This document shows positions 31,584-39,070 of a stretch of DNA of 41,644 nucleotides, piece after piece (the stretch's first letter is position 1; every line of letters starts with the position of its first letter). The notes beneath the pieces were generated by a model. That model worked only from the letters and a program-made list of their open reading frames with translations. It did no database searches and was not told the origin of the DNA. The position numbers and the translations under genes are program-made. This DNA is from an uncultured Collinsella sp. (lineage in GTDB: Bacteria > Actinomycetota > Coriobacteriia > Coriobacteriales > Coriobacteriaceae): the NCBI GenBank assembly GCA_947001705.1, contig CAMQHT010000018.1, forward strand, positions 1-41,644, in the 5' to 3' direction.

Positions 31584-32861
31584 TTAATCCAAGCCGCCAA
31601 ACGATGGATATGCGCTCTCGCCGTGCTGACTCGCATCCAGACCCAGGGCCTCGTCGGCCTCGTCCACGCGCAGGCTGCCGCGGAACAGTGCCTTGACCAC
31701 CGCGACAATCACCAAGTCGAGCACCAGCACAATAGCGACCGTCACCACAATGCCCAGGATCTGCGAGATGAGCAGCGACACGTCGCCCGTGTAGAACAGG
31801 CCGCCCTTACCGGTCCACGAGAGCTCCGGCACACAAAACAGACCCGTGAGCACGCCGCCCAAGATGCCGCCGATGCCGTGGCAACCGAACGCGTCGAGCG
31901 CATCGTCGTAGCCGAACTTGGTCTTAAGATGGCTGATGGCCAGGTAGCAGACGGGCGATACGATCAGGCCCATGACCAGCGCCGCCCACGGCCCGACAAA
32001 GCCCGCGCCCGGCGTGACCACCACGAGGCCCGCGACCAGACCGGTGCTGGCACCCACCAGCGTGGGACGACCAGTGTGCACGCGCTCGACGGCAAGCCAC
32101 GAGACCATACCTGCCGCGCTGGCCGTCACGGTGTTGAGGATGGCGAGCGCCGCCACGGCGTCGGCCTTAAACTCGCTGCCGCCGTTAAAGCCAAACCAGC
32201 CAAACCAAAGTAGGCCGGCGCCCAGCGCCACAAACGGTACGTTATGCGGACGGTAGCTCACCATGCCAAAGCCGCGACGACGGCCGAGCATTAAGCAGAG
32301 GACCAGGCCGGTAAGACCGGACGAAATGTGCACCACGTCGCCGCCGGCAAAGTCGAGCGCGCCGATGATGTCGCCGATAAAGGAACCATCGCCGCCCCAA
32401 ACCATGTGGGCGAGCGGCGCATAGACCACGAGCAGCCAAATGCCCAGGAAGGCCGTCATGGCACCAAACTTAACGCGGCCTGCCAGACTGCCCGTAACGA
32501 TAGCGGCGGTGATCATGGCAAACGCCATCTGGAAGGCGATGTTGATGATCTGAGGGTAGACGGCACCATCCGCAGCATTGTCCTCGGCCGCCTGCAGCAC
32601 CTGGTTGAGCACCGGCAGGCACAGCAGCTGGTCAAAGCCGCCAATAAACGGGCTAGAACCGTCACCACCGTAGGCCAGCGACCAGCCGGCAACAATCCAC
32701 AGCACACCAACCAGGCCAATGGCGCCAAAGCACATAAGCATGGTGTTGATGACATTTTTGCGCCTGGACAGGCCGCCATAGAAAAACGCCAGACCCGGTG
32801 TCATTAAAAACACGAGCATGGTGCAGATGAGCATAAACGTTGTCGATCCCGTATCGTACAT
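31584..32861 (-). CDS. amtB: ammonium transporter AmtB
   Basis: 425 residues from ATG at 32861 with a GGGGGAG site; longer upstream starts exist, but this one gives the usual DTG...LMTPGLAFFYGG opening (residues 3-30). Eleven or so membrane segments follow. The pore twin histidines are present: H178 in GGDVVHISSGL and H328 in AFGCHGIGGILGG. AmtB is a trimeric ammonia channel of the cytoplasmic membrane. The gene is followed by glnK. A 12-bp direct repeat (32964-32995) upstream may bind a nitrogen regulator. Confidence 0.96.
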   Translation of the reverse strand: MYDTGSTTFMLICTMLVFLMTPGLAFFYGGLSRRKNVINTMLMCFGAIGLVGVLWIVAGWSLAYGGDGSSPFIGGFDQLLCLPVLNQVLQAAEDNAADGAVYPQIINIAFQMAFAMITAAIVTGSLAGRVKFGAMTAFLGIWLLVVYAPLAHMVWGGDGSFIGDIIGALDFAGGDVVHISSGLTGLVLCLMLGRRRGFGMVSYRPHNVPFVALGAGLLWFGWFGFNGGSEFKADAVAALAILNTVTASAAGMVSWLAVERVHTGRPTLVGASTGLVAGLVVVTPGAGFVGPWAALVMGLIVSPVCYLAISHLKTKFGYDDALDAFGCHGIGGILGGVLTGLFCVPELSWTGKGGLFYTGDVSLLISQILGIVVTVAIVLVLDLVIVAVVKALFRGSLRVDEADEALGLDASQHGESAYPSFGGLD

Positions 32862-32963
32862 TCGCTCCCCCTTGGTCGCATGAACGTTGTCGGCGCCCAT
32901 CATGCGGCCGAGGGGCAACTGGTGTAGACCAGATACGGCGTTGTTAAACGCTGCGTTGTCGAA

Positions 32964-32995
32964 TGGAAACGGCACCGCAATCTTGGAAACGGCGC
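32964..32995. promoter_or_regulatory. direct repeat upstream of amtB
   Basis: TGGAAACGGCAC (32964-32975) and TGGAAACGGCGC (32984-32995) lie 20 bp apart, two helical turns. Further GGGAAACG-like half-sites follow. The position suits a regulator. The rest of the 198-bp gap holds no gene. Confidence 0.4.
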
Positions 32996-33059
32996 GGCAA
33001 CGGACGCGAAACGAACGGGAAACGTGCGAACGAGAAGGGCGCGCTTGGCTCCGCTCTGG

Positions 33060-34079
33060 CTAGCGCCGGAACAGCTCGCGGGCTCGGTCGCGGAGGTCGG
33101 TAGCTCGGATGACGCCCTCGTAACGATTGATGCGCAGACGCGGGAAGGCGTTAAAGAAGCGTAGGTCGCGGCGGCTGAGTGACACGCTCGGTACCGGGCG
33201 GCTCATGCGCTTGCCGGCAAGGCGACGACCGAGCGACGGACGCGGCATGCTCGGTGCGGCATCGGCCACGCGACGGGCAGCGAGCGCCAGGCCGCGAGCA
33301 CCATCCGAAATAAACGTCGGCATCGAAGCCTTCTCGCGCAGGGCATCGAGCGCCGCGTCGCCCAGCTCGGCCAGCCACGCGTTAACGGCACGGCTACGGA
33401 TATGCGTCTGCGCCACCGAGTCAATCGTCGAATCGGGAATACGTTCGAGCATGGAGTCGGAGGCATCGGCAAGCGACTCATTGATGCGGTCAGCAAGGTC
33501 GGCGCGCACACGCTCAAGCTGATCGGACAGGCGGCGCCAGCTCGCCAACGAGCACACCGCGTCGACCATCATCGCGACCGCGACGATAAAGGCGGACAGC
33601 CGCACAATCAGCACCGGCAGATGGCCAAGCAGCCCCAGCAATGCCGGCTCCACTAAACGACAAATGCACAACGCACCCAAGCCAAACGCGCATGCCCAGT
33701 ACAGACAGATGCGTCCGTGCAGGTTAAACGGCAGGTGCGAATAGTCCCAAAAGCGAGCGCCCGTTGTTTTTTCCAACAGCGCGCCGACGCTGTACTCAAT
33801 CACGCTGCATACGAGCGCCGCGGCAACAAACTGGCTCGAGGCATCCGGAATCCCGCGCAGCAAAAGCCAGCAGGCTATACCGCCCACACCATAGATAGGG
33901 CAACACGGCCCCAGCAAAAAGCCACTGTTGGCAAATCGTCCGTGATTGAGCATGGCGCAGACCGTCGACTCCCACGCCCAGCCGCAAAACCCGTAGAAGG
34001 CAAACGAGAGCACTAGTGCCGAAAGCGGACAGGCGGCAAGCGTCGCGCCGTCAAATGCCATGTCGATCGCGGTCCCCAC
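33060..34079 (-). CDS. putative ABC-transporter type IV (CmpB/PF06541) membrane protein
   Basis: 339 residues from a GTG start with a GGAGAGG site within the end of the upstream gene (4-bp spacing), indicating coupling. Four or five membrane segments in the first 160 residues carry the CmpB hallmark motifs: FYGFCGWAWESTVCAM, GPCCPIYGVGG, EYSVGALLEKTTGARFWDYS and NLHGRICLYWA. The C-terminal half is a long, basic, presumably cytoplasmic extension (SRRDLRFFNAFPRLRINRYEG). The family's function is unknown despite its name. It is probably co-transcribed with the HD-domain gene. Confidence 0.9.
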   Translation of the reverse strand: MGTAIDMAFDGATLAACPLSALVLSFAFYGFCGWAWESTVCAMLNHGRFANSGFLLGPCCPIYGVGGIACWLLLRGIPDASSQFVAAALVCSVIEYSVGALLEKTTGARFWDYSHLPFNLHGRICLYWACAFGLGALCICRLVEPALLGLLGHLPVLIVRLSAFIVAVAMMVDAVCSLASWRRLSDQLERVRADLADRINESLADASDSMLERIPDSTIDSVAQTHIRSRAVNAWLAELGDAALDALREKASMPTFISDGARGLALAARRVADAAPSMPRPSLGRRLAGKRMSRPVPSVSLSRRDLRFFNAFPRLRINRYEGVIRATDLRDRARELFRR

Positions 34080-34082
34080 CGT

Positions 34083-34619
34083 CTACCCTCTCCTCTTTTC
34101 GCTCGATTCGCTGCTCACGCCATCGTCCGGCTCGTCCTTGCGCCGCAGACGACCGGTGACCGTCTCGCGCAGCGCGCACCATTTGTCTGCCAAACACACA
34201 ATCCATGCCTCACGACACGTCGGCGGCACCGGCACCAGCGGAAACATATGCCGCACGATAATATTCCGCTCGCGCGACGTCAGCTCAAAATCCTCCTCCG
34301 CACGTGCCAGGGCAAAATACGGATGCCGAAATCCGTGCAGTCGATGGCTCGGATCGGGATCGTGCCAATCGTAGAGAAAGTAATCGTGTAACAGGGCGCC
34401 GCGCAGCAGCGAGGCGCGGTCGACCGAAATGCCAGCACGGCCCAAGCGTTCGGCAACGGACAGGCTTGTCCGCGCCACCGAGGTCACATGCGTATACACC
34501 GTCACATCGCCATGCTGGATAAACTCGCGCGTCAGGTCCAAACGGCCCGCATGGGCCAGCTGACGGGCGGCATCGTCGACCTCGCGCGCGATGCTCTCGG
34601 CACGAACGGTTTCGGACAT
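34083..34619 (-). CDS. HD domain phosphohydrolase
   Basis: 178 residues from an ATG with GAAGGAGG. The HD metal-site residues are visible: H44 in VYTHVTSVA and H78-D79 in LLHDYFLYDWH, with a downstream H in RHMFPL. HD proteins of this small type hydrolyse phosphate esters, often of nucleotides; the substrate here is unknown. It is 3 bp upstream of the CmpB-type gene and divergent from the DXS-like gene. An 18-bp palindrome lies between the two promoters. Confidence 0.9.
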   Translation of the reverse strand: MSETVRAESIAREVDDAARQLAHAGRLDLTREFIQHGDVTVYTHVTSVARTSLSVAERLGRAGISVDRASLLRGALLHDYFLYDWHDPDPSHRLHGFRHPYFALARAEEDFELTSRERNIIVRHMFPLVPVPPTCREAWIVCLADKWCALRETVTGRLRRKDEPDDGVSSESSEKRRG

Positions 34620-34705
34620 GCGGCCTCCTTCCAGCGGCTCTCGACGGCAAGCCACAGCCTGCACGCAATGAATAAAATCACCATGGAACTTATCAGTATG
34701 GCATC

Positions 34706-34723
34706 GGGCAAAACGTTTTGCCC
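34706..34723. promoter_or_regulatory. 18-bp perfect palindrome between HD and DXS-like genes
   Basis: GGGCAAAACGTTTTGCCC is fully self-complementary. It lies 87 bp before the HD start and 125 bp before the DXS-like start. The size and symmetry suit a dimeric repressor. No clear -35/-10 pair is visible around it. Confidence 0.6.
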
Positions 34724-34847
34724 CGCCAGTTGGCGAATTACCGCGCCGCCGTCACATATCAAACGCCAAAATGTGCGAGACTGTCTTGTGCAATTGTGCC
34801 GGCCGAGGGAGCGCCGGCGCTCGATTCGCATGGAGTAACCCACAACG

Positions 34848-36629
34848 ATGCTGCTTACGCAAACGACAACGCCCGAGGACGTCAAGGCTCTCGACCGCGC
34901 CGAGCTTCCGCTGCTCTGCGGCGAGATCCGCCAGGCAATCCTCGAAAGCTCCGCTGCTGTCGGCGGACACGTTGCCCCCAACCTGGGCGTCGTCGAGCTT
35001 ACGGTCGCGCTCCATCGCGTGTTTAACTCCCCCATCGACAAAATTGTCTTTGACGTTTCGCACCAGACCTACGCCCACAAGGCGCTGACTGGGCGCGCGT
35101 ATACCTATATCGACCCGGCACGCTACGGCGAGGCCTCTGGCTTTGCCAATCCCGACGAGTCCGAACATGACCTGTTCGCCATGGGCCACACCTCGACCTC
35201 GGTGAGCTTGGGCTGCGGCCTCGCACACGCGCGCGACCTGGCGGGCGATGCGTACAACGTCATCACCATCATTGGCGACGGCTCGCTTTCGGGCGGCCTG
35301 GCGTTTGAGGGCTTTAACAATGCCGCCGATCTCGACAGCAACCTGATCATCATCGTCAACGATAACGACCAGTCCATTGCCGAGAACCATGGCGGCCTGT
35401 ATCGCAATCTGGCCGAGCTACGCGCCAGCAACGGCACCTGTGAGCGCAACGTTTTCCGCGCGATGGGGCTCGACTACCGCTATCTGGACACCGGTAACGA
35501 TGTATTGGCCCTCGTCGACGCGCTGCAGGAACTGCGCGATATCGATCATCCCATCGTGCTGCACGTCTCCACCGCAAAGGGCAAGGGCTTTGAACCAGCC
35601 CAGAGCGACCCCGAGCGCTGGCACCACGTGGGTCCGTTTGACATGGCAACTGGGCGCAAACTCTGCCCGGGTCATCCGAGCGAGCCCGCACCGCGCACCT
35701 ATGCCGACATTACGGGCGAGGCCCTGAGCGCTGCCATAGAGCGCGATCCGCAGGTTGTGGGCATCACGGCCGCCACGCCCTACATCATGGGCTTTACGCC
35801 CGAGCTTCGCGCCGCGGCAGGCAAGCAGTTTGTCGACGTGGGCATTGCCGAAGAGCACGCCGTCACCTTTGCCACCGCGCTCGCCCGCTCGGGTGCCAAG
35901 CCGGTCTTTGGCGTGTACGGTACGTTCTTGCAGCGTGCCTACGACGAACTGTGGCACGACCTGTGCCTCAACGACGCCCCGGCGACCATCCTGGTATTTG
36001 GCGCGTCGATCTTTGGCACCACATCCGAGACGCATCTTTCGTTCTTTGATATTTCCATGCTGGGCGGTCTTCCCAACATGCACTACTTGGCGCCGGCCTG
36101 CATGGAGGAATATCTGTCCATGCTGAGCTGGTCGCTCGATCACCGCGAGCATCCCGTGGCGATTCGCGTGCCGGGCATTGGCTTGGTAAGCCGCCCCGAC
36201 TTGGCGCCTGCCGAGGACGCCGATTACGGCGCCGTTCGTTACAACGTGGTGCGCCAGGGTCGCGACGTGGCCGTGCTCGCGCTCGGCGATTTCTTTGAGC
36301 TGGGCGAGCGCGTGGCAAACCGCTTGGCTGCCGAGTACGGCATCGAGGCCACGCTCGTCAACCCGCGCTATGCAACTGAGCTCGACCGCGAGTTCCTCGA
36401 CAGCCTCGCCGCCGAGCATCGCGTTGTCGTCACCCTCGAGGACGGCATCTTGGACGGCGGCTGGGGCGAGCGCGTGGCGTGCTACCTGGCCTGCACACCG
36501 CTGCGCACGCGCACCTTCGGCATCGCCAAGGGCTTCCCCGACCGCTACAACCCCAACGAGCTGCTCGCTCAGAACGGCATGACGGTCGAGAACATGGCCG
36601 CCGAAGCTATAAGGCTACTCAATGAGTAA
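34848..36629 (+). CDS. dxs: DXS-like thiamine-diphosphate enzyme
   Basis: 593 residues, shorter than the usual 620-640. Order: a TPP-binding N-domain with GDGSLSGGLAFEGFNNA, a transketolase-type middle domain (VDVGIAEEHAVTFA, YGTFLQRAYDELWHD), and a C-terminal domain. Catalytic H41 (GGHVAPNLG) and E335 match H49 and E370 of E. coli DXS. However the positions equal to the triose-phosphate ligands R420, D427 and R478 are G385, T392 and G443. The reaction may therefore differ from 1-deoxyxylulose-5-phosphate synthesis. A GGAG lies before the ATG with a slightly long spacing. Terminator at 36630-36666. Confidence 0.85.
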   Translation: MLLTQTTTPEDVKALDRAELPLLCGEIRQAILESSAAVGGHVAPNLGVVELTVALHRVFNSPIDKIVFDVSHQTYAHKALTGRAYTYIDPARYGEASGFANPDESEHDLFAMGHTSTSVSLGCGLAHARDLAGDAYNVITIIGDGSLSGGLAFEGFNNAADLDSNLIIIVNDNDQSIAENHGGLYRNLAELRASNGTCERNVFRAMGLDYRYLDTGNDVLALVDALQELRDIDHPIVLHVSTAKGKGFEPAQSDPERWHHVGPFDMATGRKLCPGHPSEPAPRTYADITGEALSAAIERDPQVVGITAATPYIMGFTPELRAAAGKQFVDVGIAEEHAVTFATALARSGAKPVFGVYGTFLQRAYDELWHDLCLNDAPATILVFGASIFGTTSETHLSFFDISMLGGLPNMHYLAPACMEEYLSMLSWSLDHREHPVAIRVPGIGLVSRPDLAPAEDADYGAVRYNVVRQGRDVAVLALGDFFELGERVANRLAAEYGIEATLVNPRYATELDREFLDSLAAEHRVVVTLEDGILDGGWGERVACYLACTPLRTRTFGIAKGFPDRYNPNELLAQNGMTVENMAAEAIRLLNE

Positions 36630-36666
36630 AAAACCTCCGCAAGGGAAGCACCCCTGCGGAGGTTTT
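36630..36666 (+). terminator. terminator of the DXS-like gene
   Basis: A perfect 12-bp stem, 36630-36641 with 36655-36666, ends in TTTTTATTTT, next to the stop codon. Confidence 0.95.
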
Positions 36667-36685
36667 TATTTTCGCGACGCGATTA

Positions 36686-36901
36686 TCTCAATCTGTAACA
36701 TCTATGGCCCGAATTCTCGTCTACCTGTTACAGATTGAGACAAACCGTCTTTGCCCCTGACCTTTGTCTCAATCTGTAACAGATAGAGACCTTTTGGCCG
36801 TCTAACTGTTACAGATCGAGACATTCGAATTCCCCTGAAGAGAAAATCTCAATCTGTAACAGTTACTCGGCAAAAATGGCTGCAGATGTTACAGATCGAG
36901 A
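36686..36901. repeat. alternating inverted-repeat array, six copies
   Basis: TCTCAATCTGTAACA occurs at 36686, 36767 and 36847; its reverse complement (TGTTACAGATYGAGA) occurs at 36726, 36807 and 36887. The spacers are 25, 26, 25, 25 and 25 bases and differ in sequence. It is thus three tandem units of about 80 bp, each able to form a 15-bp stem with a 25-base loop. Loops share TGGC(C/T); two linkers share CCCCTGA. It lies in a 650-bp gap (36630-37279) without genes; no cas genes are near. Confidence 0.93.
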
Positions 36902-36934
36902 CAAAACAGCGAGGCAGGCAGCTACATCTGCAAG

Positions 36935-36971
36935 AACCGCCACAAAGGTGCCTGTCCCCTTTGTGGCGGTT
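36935..36971. repeat. GGGAC-type hairpin with 14-bp arms
   Basis: Perfect arms 36935-36948 and 36958-36971 have the 9-base loop TGCCTGTCC. It nearly matches the hairpin at 13675-13721. Confidence 0.9.
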
Positions 36972-37119
36972 TTAGGTCATGGTCGGCGCGAAAAACGAAT
37001 AACCGTTCATACGCGATCTCCTTACTTATATATGCGTCGCGTTGCCGCCATTATAGCGACCGCTGCGAGCGACCACGCCGTCCGCAAAGCGCTTTCTCAG
37101 CTGTAATAACTGACGTTTG

Positions 37120-37163
37120 CCCAGATAAAACCTGCCAAAATTAACCTGTCCCTTTTTGGTAGG
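37120..37163. repeat. 44-bp dispersed repeat, copy 3
   Basis: It is the same orientation as copy 1 (8731-8774), with a few substitutions. It lies about 45 bp before the -35 of the transporter promoter. Confidence 0.9.
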
Positions 37164-37206
37164 AAGAATTACCCATAAGGTAAGTATGTTTCTGAGTTAT
37201 TTCGTG

Positions 37207-37236
37207 TTGACCCGTCTGAGCGGGATAGGGTATAAC
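37207..37236 (+). promoter_or_regulatory. promoter of the amino-acid ABC operon
   Basis: TTGACC (37207-37212) and TATAAC (37231-37236) are separated by 18 bp, a good sigma-70-type promoter, 44 bp before the start of the binding-protein gene. Confidence 0.7.
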
Positions 37237-37279
37237 TCTACTCAACCGCTAGGGATTTTATTGAGAAAGGTGTTCTACC

Positions 37280-38272
37280 ATGAGCAAGAACCTCTCCCAG
37301 CAGGTCGTTCTCGACCGCCGCGGCTTTGTCGCCGCCACCTTCGCAACCGTCGCCGGCCTTGGTCTTGCCGGCTGCTCTGACACCAGCGCCGAGGCCGACA
37401 AGGGCTCCGCCGCCTCCTCCAAGAGCTCCGAGGATACCGAGGCTTCCACCACGCTCGACGCCAAGGCATTCGACAAGCTCGTCGACAACGGCCCCAAGGC
37501 CGATGACGATGCCATCGCCGCCAGCACCTGGGCCACGGCCGTCAAGGACGCCGGCGTCTTTAAGATCGGTGGCGTTCAGACCTCCACGCTCTTCTCCCTC
37601 CTCAACGAGAAAGACGGTCAGACCCGCGGCTTCGATGCCGGTATCGCACAGCTCCTGTCCAACTACATTCTGGGCGAGAACAAGGTCGAGATCACGCAGG
37701 TGACCTCGGACACGCGCGAGTCCGTCCTGCAGAACGGCCAGGTCGACGCCGTCTTTGCCACCTACACCATCACTGACGAGCGCAAGAAGCTCGTCTCCTT
37801 TGCCGGTCCCTATTACTACACGCAGCAGGCCATCCTGGTGCTCGCCGATAACGACAACATCAAGAGCGTCGACGACCTGGCCGACAAGAACGTCGCCGTC
37901 CAGTCCGGCTCCAACGGCCCCGCCATCCTGGAGGAGTTCGCCCCCAAGGCCAGCCAGCAGGAGTTCAAGACCGACGAGGAGGCCCGCCAGGCACTCCAGC
38001 AGGGCCGTGTTGATGCCTACGTCATCGATAACAACATGCAGCAGAGCGCCCTGGTCCGCGAGCCCGGTAAGTACAAGATCGCCGGCAAGCCCTTCGGCAG
38101 CAAGGAGCCCTATGGTATCGGCCTGCCGCTCGATTCCGACGGCGTCGCCTTTGTCAACGACTTCCTTAAGAAGATCGAGGACGACGGCACCTGGACCGAG
38201 CTGTGGCAGATCTGCATCGGTGACCGTACGGGCGACACCAATGTTCCCGAGCTGCCCGAGATCGGCGCCTAG
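37280..38272 (+). CDS. amino-acid ABC transporter substrate-binding lipoprotein
   Basis: 330 residues. The leader holds a twin-arginine motif (LDRRGFVAATFATVAGLG; R13R14) followed by a lipobox LAGC with C32, so it is probably exported folded via Tat and lipidated by Lgt. A Ser/Glu-rich linker follows (33-60). From about 75 the type-II (SBP_bac_3) fold is evident: FKIGGVQTSTLFSLLNEKDG, then FDAGIAQLLSNYILGE. The ligand is a polar amino acid, perhaps glutamate or glutamine as in GluB. A strong promoter is at 37207. The next gene follows after a 138-bp gap with a hairpin. Confidence 0.93.
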   Translation: MSKNLSQQVVLDRRGFVAATFATVAGLGLAGCSDTSAEADKGSAASSKSSEDTEASTTLDAKAFDKLVDNGPKADDDAIAASTWATAVKDAGVFKIGGVQTSTLFSLLNEKDGQTRGFDAGIAQLLSNYILGENKVEITQVTSDTRESVLQNGQVDAVFATYTITDERKKLVSFAGPYYYTQQAILVLADNDNIKSVDDLADKNVAVQSGSNGPAILEEFAPKASQQEFKTDEEARQALQQGRVDAYVIDNNMQQSALVREPGKYKIAGKPFGSKEPYGIGLPLDSDGVAFVNDFLKKIEDDGTWTELWQICIGDRTGDTNVPELPEIGA

Positions 38273-38360
38273 GCAGCGAGCCTGGTAACGACCGCAACGA
38301 AACCATACGGAAACGCATGATGCGCTTTATTGCGGTAAACTGTTTCCTCACTGAGTTGTC

Positions 38361-38386
38361 GGGGCTTCCGTACACACGGGAGCCCC
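38361..38386 (+). terminator. attenuating hairpin between binding protein and permease
   Basis: GGGGCTTCC and GGGAGCCCC pair with one G-T, followed by TTTCCTT. Such partial terminators let the binding protein be made in excess over the membrane parts. Confidence 0.65.
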
Positions 38387-38410
38387 TTTCCTTACCGGCG
38401 GGAGGTCCGC

Positions 38411-39070
38411 ATGAGTCTCTCCGAGCTCTGGTCGCTCTATGGCCAGAACTATATCGACGCGCTGCTAGCAACCTGGGGCATGACGCTTGAGTCGTTTGCC
38501 ATCGCCATGGTGCTGGCCGTCGCCGTCACCGTGATGCGCGTGTCGCCGCTCAAGCCGCTGCGCGTCTTTGGCGACCTGTATGTTCAGGTCTTCCGTAACA
38601 TCCCCGGCATCGCGCTACTCATCATCGTCGTCTATGCGCTGCCGCCGCTCAAGGTCGTCCTGCCCTACCGCACCTGCGTCATCGTCGCCACAGTGCTCTT
38701 GGGTTCTGCCTTTGGCTCCGAGAACTTTATGAGCGGCATCAACACCGTCGGTGTCGGCCAGGTGGAAGCCGCCCGCTCGCTGGGCATGAGCTTCAGCCGC
38801 ATCCTCGCCAAGATCGTGATTCCGCAGGCGCTGCGCTCGAGCGTGTTGCCCATGACCAACCTCTTTATCGCGGTCATGCTCACCACTGCGCTCGGCAGTC
38901 AGGTACCGCTTAAACCGCAGGAGCTCACCGGCGTGGTGAGCTACATCAACACGCGCTCGCTCGGCGGCGTCGCCGCGTTCTTTATCTCGGCACTCGGCTA
39001 CCTGGGCACGGCCTTTGTGGTGAGCCACATTGGCAACTATATCGATAAGAAGGTGAGGATCCTCCGATGA
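38411..39070 (+). CDS. amino-acid ABC transporter permease 1 (HisM/GluC type)
   Basis: 219 residues with five hydrophobic segments. The permease signature is EAARSLGMSFSRILAKIVIPQALR (positions about 118-141, quoted in part: EAARSLGMSFSRI). The opening region TLESFAIAMVLAVAVTVMRVS is typical of HisMQ subunits. The ATG has a GGGAGG site. It overlaps the next gene by 4 bp (ATGA), so the two are translationally coupled and form the membrane heterodimer. Confidence 0.95.
   Translation: MSLSELWSLYGQNYIDALLATWGMTLESFAIAMVLAVAVTVMRVSPLKPLRVFGDLYVQVFRNIPGIALLIIVVYALPPLKVVLPYRTCVIVATVLLGSAFGSENFMSGINTVGVGQVEAARSLGMSFSRILAKIVIPQALRSSVLPMTNLFIAVMLTTALGSQVPLKPQELTGVVSYINTRSLGGVAAFFISALGYLGTAFVVSHIGNYIDKKVRILR

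Noticed and set aside
32862..32975. longer N-terminus of AmtB
   Set aside because: The extra residues lack similarity to AmtB openings, and a strong ribosome site lies just before the ATG at 32861.
36686..36901. CRISPR array
   Set aside because: The repeats are only 15-18 bp, alternate in orientation, and no cas genes are near.
36876..37106. 76-codon open frame in the repeat region
   Set aside because: It crosses two repeat types, has no ribosome site and an Ala/Arg-rich composition.
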